Shown: positions 38,401 to 47,055 of the stretch, one piece after another
How the letters are laid out: every line of letters starts with the position of its first letter
How positions within the stretch are numbered: position 1 is the first letter of the stretch
Source: Siphonodentalium dalli
Taxonomy: Eukaryota; Mollusca; Scaphopoda; Gadilida; Siphonodentaliidae
Direction: 5' to 3'
Assembly: GCA_032622095.1 (NCBI GenBank)
Contig: CP136063.1
Location: forward strand, 114,718,723-114,782,722
DNA: 64,000 bases
The notes under the pieces: generated by a model
The model's database searches: none
The model's input: only the letters and a program-made list of their open reading frames with translations
What the model was told of the DNA's origin: nothing
Position numbers and translations under genes: made by a program

Positions 38401-41400
38401 GACAAGATTGAGGGAAGTAAACGCTATGAGGAAATGAACCACACATTACTGTCGGGTTAATTTTTTAGTTTAACCTAATCCGTTCCATATTTTTAACTTG
38501 TTGTGACTTCGTTTCAATTTGAGAAACGACACAATACTTGTTAAATTAATATCAGAGTGACAATTTCATACTTGAATTTATTTGTCTTACGTAAATAAAA
38601 TTAAAAAATATCTTTGTTCTGTTGAGAATTGTGGGAAATTTCCCAACTTCCGGTAACGACGCACGTGGTTTACAATTCCGAATTGAATTCGTCTTTTCCG
38701 GTTCGCATGTCAAACTCTCTTCTGGAACAATGTTTACACAGTCCACTTGCTATGTTATCTCTGTTCATTTGGTTTTAGAATGTAAGTATTATTTCGAACC
38801 TTCGATCAGTGAGACAACATTTGATTTGTAGCTTTGTTTACGTTGAAATTGTCACGTGACAACATTGGTTTTGTTTACGTTGAAATTGTCACTCACAAAT
38901 ATGTTTCATGTTGACAAATGTAGCGAATGCGTAGGGAGCAAATTAACTGGCATCGCATCGCAATTTGCTGCCCACATTTGTATGGATTATAGCTATGTAA
39001 TTTGTCATGACTTTGCTATGAGTTTAGCACAATGATATCTAATTAACTTATTTGCTAATCCAAATTTTAACAGTGATTTGCTCCCTGCAAAATTAGGGAT
39101 CAGGTTTGGGTCCATTTTCGTTTATCTATGAATTAACTCACTTTGTGCGGTTTTGCTTGGTTCATAGTTCACTATGACTTAGTTTACTATACACACTGAG
39201 GTTGTTTGCCAACAAAATAACTTGGGTGTCCAGTGATCAGATCGCTCTGACACAAGTCATAACGTGACTCATCAGTCACCTAATTTGATGGTAAATTTTT
39301 AGGTCCCTTTCCTGATCCTTATCAATGGTCAAAAACAGGCTATTTTCTTCCTCGTGTGGCCTCGGCTTCAGTAACCCCATTGTCCAGCAGGCTCAGGCTA
39401 GTCCAATTATCCTCGTTCCATGCTGACCTTGAGGTGGCCCAGCCGCATACTTCACCAATGTCACTGTAGGCAAAAGGCGCCATACTGTTCCGAGGGTAAG
39501 TTCCAGTGTTCACGGATCCAACCATGCTTGACCGCTCCTGCTGGATCCTACCTCAGATTTTCGTCCTCCCACATCCCTTTCACTAGCATATGCGATGAAC
39601 CAAGATCTGTCGGTCCCCCAGGAAGCAAATTAACTGGTATCGCATCACAATTTGCCATCCTAATTTTGATAATAGCCATGCAATTTGGTATGAATTTGAT
39701 GTGATTTGAAATTGAGAACAATGCTCCAGTCCTTCCCACGAGGAAAACGCAGCGAGAGCATTTATTTGCTCCCGTAATTCAGACAACGGGTGTAATATTG
39801 CACCCATACTTTTTCTCAAACAAAAAGGCATTGTGGAATAGACCTATGTCTAGTTACACTTTAATATGCCATAGTTGAACTGAGCTGGTAAAGGATCTAA
39901 ATAAACCTTCAAATAGATCACTGTTGACCCAACAATTATAGTCTCCATTAGTATTTAATGAGATGAGGGTCGGGTGCGAATTTTAGCACCCGTGATTTGA
40001 AAATTACGAGTGTGTACGGGTGCGCGAGCAATCACTCCCATCTCCTGGGAAGGACTGTTGCTCTCTAATCATGTCAATGAGAGGCTATTTGATAATCAAA
40101 ATTTCCAGAGTAATTTGCTCCCTGGAGTCCACCCTCGAGTGGAATTGCTGATAAGACCACTTCCCGGGACTCTGCATGGCCTTAAGATGTTGATATTAGG
40201 CAAATTATCGCAAGTGTAGCGGCTGGGGCTGTAGCGATTCATCGTAAATTTCATTGGAGTGATACTTGTATAGCGATACACGAATCAAGTAATATCTGCA
40301 TATCTATGGGCTAGTGTATACCAACGTTTCGGTTTATTCTATGTAAACTATTTGACTGATCTGCCCCATAACCATGTAGTTCAGTGCAGATAGTGTTCAT
40401 TTAGAAACACTAGTGGAGTGTATCGTTATCTGTTTCGTTTCATTGGTCGGTTATCTGGATTTGTATCGTGTCATGACAGAGTGTGTCGCCGCTGCCCTAA
40501 TGGCTGCACAGCATGATTCTGCTTCTCATCCGATTTTAAGCTGGTTCCGGGGGGAATCAGTCTGCACATTAATCATACCTCGATGCCTCTTTCCAGGCTT
40601 TACTCAGCCCTGTTTATTCAGTTTTTTTACTATACGGAAAAAACCCATTGGTTGGGTATGATGATCTGACATTTAGTTACAATTCTAATTAACAGGGCTG
40701 ATTGCCATCTGACGTGAATTACGTTTCTCACTTGGGATTTCGGAAAACGCTTGCTGCTACATGTATTTCTTGTGTCTGTATGGAAAAAAGAAATAGAGAC
40801 AATTGCAGGGCATCGAGGGAAATCAGACGCAGTTTCTCTCCTCCGGTATGTGTCCTGGGGGGTTCGAGGGGGAACCGAGCGTTGGGCCATCAGACAGCAC
40901 GCCGTCTCATACCGGGTTTTCTCGGGCGCTGTACGTAACAGTTAAGTTGAGTTAACATAGCGCAGTCATCGGCCTGGGCAGACTTTTAACAGACGCTCAA
41001 TTTGTTGTTTAAACCATGGAGTTACCAGGGCTCAAACTTATTACCTTTCACTTGTCCCTGATTGGCATTGTACTTTGTTTATGGGTAACCAATCGATTCT
41101 TCTGAATGTAAATTCTCCTCTTTACATACACAGATCATCTTTCACCCTTACTAAAGGTTCCGTGTGGCGGAACTCCAAGCCTTGGAATCCTTCCAACAAA
41201 TTTGCGAAGGTCAATCTGGTTTTCTACAGCGATCAGCTACTTTTCCGCAAACCAAGCTGCGAATCACATTTCTAATTGCGTAGAGCATTCATTCTTTCAA
41301 CCCAGTTTATTACCTCAGACCCGAGGACATTGTTTTAATTTACAAAAACACCATTCATCGAAGGATGTCGGTAAGTATTTCTTCACCAATCGCGTGGCAG

Positions 41401-44400
41401 AAATGTGGAATAAACTTCCAGAATCTATTGTGATCGCAGAGACGCTGGAACAATTCAAAACTCTAATCGACTATCACTTTTACAGCGAAAAAATTCACGT
41501 ATGACGGGTAGCTGCATGCATGTCCATGTGACGAACACAAATCATTTTCAAGTTCTTGTATCAGCATTAGCGGAACTAAAGGTCGGATGACCTGTTCCGA
41601 GATTAAATGATTTGATTAACATTTGGCTCTCCAGCAGGGCTCAAAATATATTTAATTTTGGGAGAATCAAATGCTGAATCAAGTCAGTCATAAAGCACTG
41701 AAAATTGAAATGTTTTGTGAGAATCATTACGAGAATCGATTCTGTGATTCTTGTCGAATCTTAAGGCCTGCTCCAGCCTTAGAAAATTCCCAATGATTGT
41801 TCACCTGTAGTACCAGGCTTAGATCTATTCTCTGACGATATAGTGGCTTTTATAGTTGGGTTAGCTTATCGGGTTCAGATATAGACAATTGAAATCATGC
41901 AATCTTCTGAGGTGGCTGGTAAGAAATAAATAACCTGTTCCATGGGAACAGGCGCATTTCAGAATTTTGAGCCCTGTGTCATGCCAACGACATACCGTGA
42001 TGCCCTGAATGATTGAGTCCTTCGCCGCCGGGGGGTTGTGGGTCATTTAGGGCATTGCTGTACTCAGTGCTCCTTTTTGACACGCTGTCTTGAATAACTC
42101 AAACAGGCGGGCACTCCGTCTAACGGCGCACATGAGGCAATCACCGTTGGCGACAGATGAGTCTCTGCCCACGGGGAGGAACTAGGGTCCGGGTCCTCGC
42201 TGTATGATCGATAGACAACCGTCAGACCATACACACATGTGACTGGTCTTCCGTAACATGACTCCTCTCGACCAACTGTCGAACGAGAATATGCCTTCAC
42301 CTTAGTGGCTACGGTGGCATGGAAACACGAACAGCTCATGGACCAGGGCCCTTCATCTGTTAAGAACAATCAGTGAATAACAAGAAGACACATTCTTCTT
42401 GTTATCAACATTCTGGTTGTTTTTAGACATTCATCCCCAACAGCCTGTTCATCCTTTCCGACCGTTTGAAGTTGTTCCATCTCGATGGGCTTCCTCCTTC
42501 CAAACATTTTCTAATATATTACATTCAGGCCTCCAAGTGTCCCTTTCCATCAAGGTAACTGAATACACTCGATTGGATCGACAGGCTGTGGAGGCAGTTT
42601 ACAACTCGGGACACTCCGGACTTATTTTCTTCTCGATTGTTTCGATACCAGAAAACATTTTAGGAATTTCAAAATCCTATCACGCTAGTGTTGAACTTTG
42701 TTTACCAGGGGTTTTTTTCCAACCAGTTTCACGGCTCATAGTAAATGCTGGTCATGTCATTGTCCGATGGAGATGGTTTATCTCCGGTGTATTTCTTACT
42801 CGAAGTAAAGTTTTGGCACTTTTGAAAACAATAACATGGGTTTTCCTGGGTAGCAATTGGACGCTCACTACACTGTGAAGCCTCATTGACTACTAATACG
42901 TCGATTGGACATTTAACTACTGTCATTTTGACAAGTCAGTTACAAAATAATTATTTTGAGCCTTGACCGGTTGTTAACAAAATTGGGTTTGCACCTTTAC
43001 TGACAGTATGTCGCAAAACTCACAATCATGGTTATGTGGCTATTGAAATCTGGGTTTTCTTTGCCTGAAATGAGGTTTGGTATGTTTCTAATCGTATTTA
43101 CATTCACCTCTTCCTCATTTTACATCCAGATTGTCTATTCAGGTAGCAATAGATTTCCTTCCTCTGGTGTCGAAACGTCGGGATATCTTGGTTCGTTCAG
43201 TCACAAGCATGGATCGGAGTGGTCTATGCTTTCTGCATATGACCAGCTTGCTCCATGGAGGAGGCGGCACCTGCATGTACATGCATATGGCCTTTGGGCG
43301 ATTTCTACCTAATGAGTTTTCAAAATTACTGGTTTGCCTGACTTCAGGAATAAAAGGGGGGGCCAAGATTCAGCCATTGGGCTCATTCATCTACTTTCTC
43401 CACTTTACCGTGTATCATAAATCAAATCTGCGAATCGGTACCTTTTGGATTCATTTGTTGCTACTCAGCAGGTTCAAAAGAATTGCTCTTAACCAAAATA
43501 CAGTAGTATCTCATTCCTCGCAGCCTCCTCCTATGAGTTGATTCTAACATGTAGTTCAGTGTGTAACGTATCTTTGACGGGAATATAACATTTTCAATAG
43601 AAAATACATATTCCCTAATAAGATACTTACACACTGAACTCACATGGCCCTCCCAAATTGGGATTTCCCCTCCCGCTGCTCGGTCACACCCCTCGAATCT
43701 TGCAAGGGGATGAAAAGAGAACTTACCTGTGGATGTCCACTGCCTTATATACAGCTAGTTGACACGTGACCTGTGACTTGCTACGTCATAATAATGATTC
43801 AAAAAGGTACTTAAGCTATTTCGTACCAAAATAATAAATTTTAAACGGATCTCATAGATCCTCTCTTTGTGAATAAAAATGAATATAACATGTAGTTCAG
43901 TGTATAAGTATCTTATTAGGGAATATGTATTTTCTATTGAAAATGTTATTTCAGGCACATGGTTGGTGTAAGGATTCAAAGAGGTGTCCTAAATCTCATG
44001 ACATCGGACTGATTCTGGATCTCGATGCCTCACATATCTCAAAATCTACTCGGAGGAGGAAACGTAAAAGAAATCAGGAATCAAACACTTCCTCTGCGGA
44101 GAATATTAATGATTGTGAAGAAAAAAATGAAACAGCAGTCCCTAATGGTAACACAGTGGCAGATTTAGTGAAATTGGCAGAACAACGTGACCTTGATTCA
44201 AACGAAAATACCAAGTTGAGTCGAAGTGGCAGTCATAGAGCTGGATTTGATGCCTTCATGACCGGATTTATTCTAGCTTCATATGTTGCCAAATATGGTA
44301 GCACCAGCACTGATGGGAAATTGAGTTTTGACAGCCTAGGTTTAGACAAGTTCAAAAACAAGGTCTACCTAGTCGGAAAAGACATTCCGTGGACAATTGC

Positions 44401-44485
44401 AAAAAGTTCCTTTGCAAACACATCTAAAGGTCACAGAGAGAAGCATCAATCTGTGATTGACAGAATGTCAGGATATTCCAAATAA
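23361..44485 (+). CDS. TOE1: TOE1, DEDD-type 3' exonuclease with CCCH zinc finger, complete
   Basis: Six coding exons: 23361-23474, 24042-24082, 25754-26063, 28570-28829, 34253-34430, 43955-44485 (1434 bp, 477 aa; human protein about 510). Phases join cleanly with GT-AG introns. Catalytic residues follow the CAF1/DEDD pattern: D37 and E39 (DLELSGLGDR), D186 (HNALVDLVFLYQ), and H395/D400 (HRAGFDAF). Between the second and third motifs sit a zinc finger C297-X8-C306-X5-C312-X3-H316 and a basic NLS (RRRKRKR, about 334-340), as known for TOE1. Family role: nuclear/Cajal-body 3' trimming of snRNA precursors and other small RNAs. The start is fixed by an in-frame TAA at 23343-23345. Intron 5 (9.5 kb) carries a DIRS-like element that reaches the exon 6 acceptor. 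AATAAA signals occur at 44481 and 44580. Confidence 0.95.
23697..23924. mobile_element. TTAA-flanked element (family C, CTATACTGAATGG ends)
   Basis: TTAA at 23693-23696 and 23925-23928; ends CCCTTTCTATACTGAATGG and ...TATTTAGTATAGAAATGG. TOE1 intron 1. Confidence 0.8.
24042..24082 (+). CDS. TOE1: TOE1 coding exon 2 (41-bp microexon)
   Basis: 41 bp encoding ELSGLGDRKRLTA plus two bases of a Lys codon. The acceptor is CTTATTGCAG and the donor AA|GTGAGT. It supplies catalytic Glu39 of the DxE motif whose Asp is in exon 1. Too short for most ORF finders. Confidence 0.93.
24475..24783 (+). repeat. Repeat in TOE1 intron 2, direct copy of 23035-23318
   Basis: See the partner at 23035-23318; more diverged in the middle. 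Confidence 0.75.
25506..25684. mobile_element. TA-flanked palindromic MITE
   Basis: 179-bp hairpin, TA on both sides, 70 bp upstream of the TOE1 exon 3 acceptor. Confidence 0.85.
25754..26063 (+). CDS. TOE1: TOE1 coding exon 3
   Basis: 310 bp, entering in phase 2 and leaving in phase 0. The acceptor is TTTTCTTCACAG and the donor CGA|GTGAGT. Encodes SIEDRYVAM, SLGLSCFKL, FNITLLCDEDYVVEP and the HGFDFNKQYSKGVPY core of the nuclease fold. Confidence 0.94.
26640..27450. mobile_element. Tandem-repeat element with hairpin terminus (Helentron-like)
   Basis: Repeated blocks CACCTGTATAGTTTTTGGTA (about 26833 and 26991) and ATGATGACACA, a CCATCCGTCTGTCTGTCC tract, and a terminal hairpin GCCGATCGTGATCGGC near 27432. 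The same terminus occurs inverted at 44718-44750. In TOE1 intron 3. Confidence 0.5.
28570..28829 (+). CDS. TOE1: TOE1 coding exon 4
   Basis: 260 bp, phase 0 in and phase 2 out. The acceptor is TTTTTTTTAG and the donor TG|GTATGT. Encodes the second DEDD motif FHNALVDLVFLYQSFYA (D186) and ASYLEYVFNKC. Confidence 0.94.
28971..29300 (-). mobile_element. 3'-terminal fragment of the 10889-13586 element family, inverted
   Basis: Begins TAGCTCAACTTGAC with the terminal hairpin, then CCATGGGTTGG and CGTCGTCCGTCAAC, then monomer-like CTCTAGATGGGAGC sequence. Lies in TOE1 intron 4. Confidence 0.6.
29703..29838. mobile_element. 136-bp hairpin MITE with TAAGA target duplication
   Basis: CCACAGGAGTGTGGAACTTG ... 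AAGTTCCAAGCTCCTGTGG; TAAGA at 29698-29702 and 29839-29843. TOE1 intron 4. Confidence 0.82.
29930..30760 (+). repeat. Degenerate tandem repeat (about 120-150-bp units) plus GA microsatellite
   Basis: Units marked by GTCCCTGTGAGAAAACTGCA, CTCGTCTCAGTGTAGCGATA and TTCTGAGATCCACAGAG at about 29945, 30065, 30180, 30315 and 30675. A (GA)n tract lies at 30413-30438. TOE1 intron 4. Confidence 0.7.
31420..32085 (-). repeat. Internal monomers of the 10889-13586 element family, inverted
   Basis: Several diverged copies of CCATCTTTGATTTTACTCTTTGCATGAC... and TTGGCACACCCTACAGGCC, i.e. the reverse complement of array monomers at 11940-13490. Confidence 0.6.
32086..34252. other. TOE1 intron 4 distal part, nothing recognised
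   Basis: Only a small GC-rich hairpin at 33551-33607 (TTTTGCACGGGAT and inverse) stands out. Confidence 0.5.
34253..34430 (+). CDS. TOE1: TOE1 coding exon 5
   Basis: 178 bp. The acceptor is TTTTTGTACAG and the donor GCT|GTGAGT. Completes the Cys codon split from exon 4 and ends in EAVCEVYA, giving the first Cys (C297) of the CCCH finger. Confidence 0.93.
34720..34950 (+). pseudogene. LINE C-terminal zinc-knuckle fragment
   Basis: After a stop at about 34767 the frame reads ILQCRLRNNCSDLNFDKFKN, CCSCGNQCEEASHFFFECPF and YTDARNHMW. The CSCG...E-x-x-x-H-F-x-x-x-C-P-x-Y layout is the C-terminal zinc knuckle of LINE ORF2 proteins. Truncated with stops. In TOE1 intron 5, about 300 bp after exon 5. 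Confidence 0.65.
36315..36421. mobile_element. TA-flanked palindromic MITE, left half only
   Basis: CAGTAATGCTCTAATTAATC through CATTCATCGGAAAGCTCT, then the match stops at the point of symmetry. TOE1 intron 5. Confidence 0.7.
36930..37600 (-). repeat. Diverged copy of the 10889-13586 element family, inverted
   Basis: Contains TTTACTCTTTGCATCACTAAATCC and GCACACCCTACAGG monomers plus the outer AGTGTCATTGACACTTTC motif, which also lies at 10871-10889 next to the main element. In TOE1 intron 5, left of the DIRS-like element. Confidence 0.6.
37956..38162. mobile_element. TTAA-flanked element (family B, CAGTGCCAAG ends)
   Basis: CACTTTCAGTGCCAAGTCCG ... GGACTTGGCACTGAAAGGG with a near-perfect hairpin centred at 38058. 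Directly abuts the left end of the DIRS-like element. Confidence 0.75.
38175..38391 (+). repeat. Left inverted terminal repeat of DIRS-like element
   Basis: Starts ATATTCCTGTCAAAGATAC and ends near CTCTTTTCAT. The reverse complement occurs at 43711-43925, with differences for example near 38228, 38250 and 38342. Contains a TATA-like TATATAAGG at 38351 and a perfect splice-donor string CACAG|GTAAG at 38371-38380. Confidence 0.85.
38350..38380 (+). promoter_or_regulatory. TATA-like box and splice donor inside DIRS terminal repeat
   Basis: TGTATATAAGG is followed about 20 nt later by CCACAG|GTAAGT. An inverted copy at about 43722-43752 points inward from the other end. It looks like an element promoter with a spliced leader; no transcript data are available here. 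Confidence 0.45.
41202..41504 (+). pseudogene. LINE reverse transcriptase C-terminal tail fragment
   Basis: Frame reads TRGHCFNLQKHHSSKDVGKYFFTNRVAEMWNKLPESIV...LEQFKTLIDYHF. The pattern (T-R-G-H, K-Y-F-F-x-N-R-V, W-N-x-L-P, F-K) is the typical C-terminal end of jockey/CR1/L2-type LINE polymerases. Strongly 5'-truncated; nested in the DIRS-like element. Confidence 0.7.
41995..42060. mobile_element. Diverged short TA-flanked palindrome
   Basis: CCGTGATGCCCTGAAT ... TCATTTAGGGCATTGCTG between TA dinucleotides; GC-rich centre. Related tips, otherwise different. Confidence 0.45.
43551..43640. repeat. DIRS internal complementary region
   Basis: First half is the reverse complement of 38175-38215; second half is the reverse complement of about 43893-43949. 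The whole is itself flanked by AGTTCAGTGTGTAA and its inverse. This splint-like arrangement is known from DIRS-1, where it is thought to template circular DNA closure. Confidence 0.82.
43711..43949 (-). repeat. Right inverted terminal repeat of DIRS-like element, with extension
   Basis: Reverse complement of the left repeat, then an extra AATATGTATTTTCTATTG... stretch up to 43949 that the left end lacks. That extension is found again, reversed, in the internal complementary region. TOE1 exon 6 starts at 43955. Confidence 0.85.
43955..44485 (+). CDS. TOE1: TOE1 coding exon 6 (zinc finger remainder, NLS, DEDD motif III)
   Basis: 176 codons plus TAA at 44483-44485. Starts AHGWCKDSKRCPKSH after a TTATTTCAG acceptor. 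Contains the last two Cys and the His of the finger, the basic NLS, the acidic/low-complexity linker, and the conserved HRAGFDAFMTG and NKVYLVGK blocks. The acceptor's upstream sequence belongs to the DIRS-like element's right terminus. Confidence 0.94.
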   Translation, partial: AHGWCKDSKRCPKSHDIGLILDLDASHISKSTRRRKRKRNQESNTSSAENINDCEEKNETAVPNGNTVADLVKLAEQRDLDSNENTKLSRSGSHRAGFDAFMTGFILASYVAKYGSTSTDGKLSFDSLGLDKFKNKVYLVGKDIPWTIAKSSFANTSKGHREKHQSVIDRMSGYSK

Positions 44486-44579
44486 ATTTTAATAATAATC
44501 AACATAGTTTTATTATGCTAATCTAATTCACACTGCCATCTTAGATGTTTACAAAGCATTTACAGCATTTGAAAAATTG

Positions 44580-44585
44580 AATAAA
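44580..44585 (+). terminator. TOE1: TOE1 candidate polyadenylation signal
   Basis: AATAAA about 95 nt after the stop codon. A second AATAAA overlaps the stop at 44481-44486. Which one is used cannot be told from sequence. Confidence 0.45.
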
Positions 44586-44717
44586 ATGCACACCTAAAAT
44601 TGCCTAGAAATGAGATCAGGGCCAGAAACATGCATCATAATTTGCTCGAAAATGGCAGCTAGATGTCTAACATCATAGGCAGTATTCAGTTTTATTCACC
44701 AATATAAATAACACTCA

Positions 44718-44750
44718 GCCAAACGAGAGGCTGATCACAATCGGCAGATG
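44718..44750. repeat. Orphan terminus of the 26640-27450 family
   Basis: AACGAGAGGCTGATCACAAT and following CGGCAGATGTTT are the reverse complement of the right end at about 27420-27455. Downstream of the TOE1 3' end. Confidence 0.6.
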
Positions 44751-46460
44751 TTTAAAGGTACTCAATCTGATTATTAAAGCACCCCTAAATTACTATTTCT
44801 TTGGCTTCGGGGTAAAAATATTTTATTCGAGTCCAGGAACCCACCACCCTTCAAAGATCAGATATCAATTTTTGAAGTTTGTTAAATTTTGGAGATTGAG
44901 CTCGAGCAATTGCGGGTGTAAGATGGATAACTCTAAAATCAAGTGGTTACTATTAAAAAAAAAAATCTTTGTTAAAACCCATATTCGAACTTGATTGGTA
45001 TCGTCTTCAGATAGTTGAAAGATGAGTGGTCAATCTGAATGTCAACATTATGTGTAATATACTATAGATCAATTTTTGCTAGCTGACTGAATCCCATACC
45101 CATATAAATATGACTAATGACTATTTTTTCGAGATTGAAAGTTGAACGACAAAATCTCCTTAAAGAATTTATTTTGTGAACAATACCACCACACTATTGG
45201 AAAGCCCTCCCGATAAGAATATGGCCCACAGTTAGTTGGAAATCTGGAGCCATGTCGAGCAAATTAAAACTGATTCGGAGCCATAGCTTATGCCGACTAC
45301 GATGACGTAATAGCAGTCAGCCAATATTAAAAAGCGGAATCGTCTTATGCGCATGCATGGAGTATGGATTATGTCGCTATGCGATGAATTATTTAATTAA
45401 GATAGTGTGGTTCGCTTTGGAAGTCAATCTATTAATAAATTTTTCCAGACACATGTCCTTGATTCATATAAATTATTTTATACCCTGAAATCTATATAAA
45501 ACTTAATACTGGGAAGAGATAGACCAACTTTAAAGGGGAATATAAAAGCTAGAGACACTGATACATAGGACCATTTATTGCTTCCACGATTACGTCATGC
45601 ATAATAATGTAAATAGCACTGTGATATTCACAATAGTATAGAAGAAAAATATGTATTATTTAAAAAAAAAAAATTAAGAATCTTGTAAAACAAGTGAACT
45701 TCACAAAATAACAGCAACTGATAATGATGATCATAATACAATGGTAAAATAATCAACGTAAGCCATGAAGGCTAGTGTACATGTTAATGCATTTCAATAG
45801 TAATTCAGGACTGGTTAGGTCTTTATTGCTTTAGAAGACCTCAACTCTCTTTTTATTTTTTGTTTATGCACATTTACATGTTTCAAAACAAACCTTGTTT
45901 TTAAACAAAAGGGTATCTTTTAAACCTTTTTCATGTTTCAGGGAGAAAATATTATTATGTTTATTTCATCTGACCAACTTCAAAACAAATTTCTGTAATG
46001 ACTGAAGACTGTTGAAATGCACCAGCGTTATGAATGAACATGGCAGGCTATATTGACTATTCTGTTTTCTCCTATTTCTATACATATAGATACTACACTA
46101 TCAAAAATTCAAATTAATTGTCATAGAAGTGATAAGCTGAAGAACATCACAATATTAATGTGGACATTATTAAAGATTAAATGTAGAAAAATTTAACAGC
46201 AAAAGTGAAGCATACTAATTCCCAACTTCTTGGCAATATGTTTTAGAACTGTGAAATAGACAATTTCATTGATAAAATATAAGTTTTACTTCTAAATCAT
46301 GTCTAAATTCAATATTTCAATTTGTTGGAAATTATGGGAGTATTTAATAGAAAGAGAATATATAGCCTTGTTGAAAGATTAGATTTCAAATTCAAACTTG
46401 GAGTGTGTGTTAACATCATAACTCTAAGCTGAAAGATTTCAACATAAAAAATAAATGTCT
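44751..46460. other. Intergenic stretch downstream of TOE1, nothing coding
   Basis: AT-rich. Includes an inverted partial match (about 44790-44870) to the repeat at 22918-23320. Confidence 0.5.
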
Positions 46461-46464
46461 TTAA

Positions 46465-47055
46465 CCCTTTCTGTACTGAAGCATCATTGCTGAGTAGTTA
46501 TCCCATAGGAAATGCTTGGATAAAAAGTTCAAAATACTATGGTCATTAGTTGAACTTATTATCTAAACATTTCCCTCAATAAAATATGGCTGCTTCTGCA
46601 CTTTTAGTTCTCTATGTCGTCCATTTTCAAAATTCAGAAATTACTAAGTCAAATGGCTTTAACTCTGGTTAAATTAATGGACAAAACCCATAGCATGTGG
46701 GTATCCTTTCCCCCAACCTGTGCTATCACCATACCCAAGGACTACGAAATCCGATAATTAACACGCGAGATAATATGTTCGGATGGACACAAAACTAAAT
46801 TTCCAAGTAAAACAAGGGCCGTAACTTGGGTAAAAATTAAAGGATGAAACCCATAGTATGTGGGTATCCTTTCCAACAACCTGTGCTATCAACAGACAAC
46901 AAAATTCGAAAACAACACCCGAGTTACAAGGTTATATGATCGGACAGAACCCTCGGCTATATGCTTTGAACCTCCTATGGGGGTCGGCGCATAATAAAAG
47001 ACCATTCCGATGGACATTTTAACTGACTGGGAGAATCCATTTAGTATAGAAAGGG
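46465..47055. mobile_element. TTAA-flanked element (family C), expanded 591-bp copy
   Basis: TTAA at 46461-46464 and 47056-47059; ends CCCTTTCTGTACTGAAGC and TTTAGTATAGAAAGGG. Contains a direct repeat of the ACCCATAG(C/T)ATGTGGGTATCC block (about 46687 and 46848). Confidence 0.8.

Larger units (their letters stand above)
38175..43949 (+). mobile_element. DIRS-like retrotransposon in TOE1 intron 5
   Basis: Defined by structure. The left inverted terminal repeat (38175 to about 38391) and the right one (about 43711-43949) match with only a few differences over about 200 bp. The right end has a roughly 25-bp extension absent from the left. Just inside the right repeat, 43551-43640 joins the complement of the left outer end to the complement of the right outer end: the internal complementary region diagnostic of DIRS elements. 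The right end has GTT at 43945-43947, like DIRS recombination sites. No reverse transcriptase, RNase H or tyrosine recombinase frame was recognisable inside. The interior holds a LINE fragment (41202-41504) and a small palindrome (41995-42060), so it is decayed or non-autonomous even though the ends look young. Confidence 0.8.

Noticed and set aside
39340-39525. Minus-strand frame with YSDIGEVCGW resembling an RNase H YSDAS motif
   Set aside because: Wrong strand for the element's expected coding direction and only a few residues of similarity.
42399-42878. 159-codon open frame inside the DIRS-like interior
   Set aside because: No recognisable DIRS, gag or host domain; composition is not convincing. 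Left unannotated pending a profile search.
43131-43541. Possible tyrosine-recombinase C-terminus (SLLHGGGGTCMYMHM)
   Set aside because: Only a loose resemblance to the S-x-R-R-G-G-A-T motif; key Arg and Tyr context could not be established.
43925-43954. Upstream Met (43925) as a start for the exon 6 open frame
   Set aside because: These ten codons lie in the intron/retroelement end; homology of exon 6 to TOE1 begins at AHGWC and a good acceptor precedes it.
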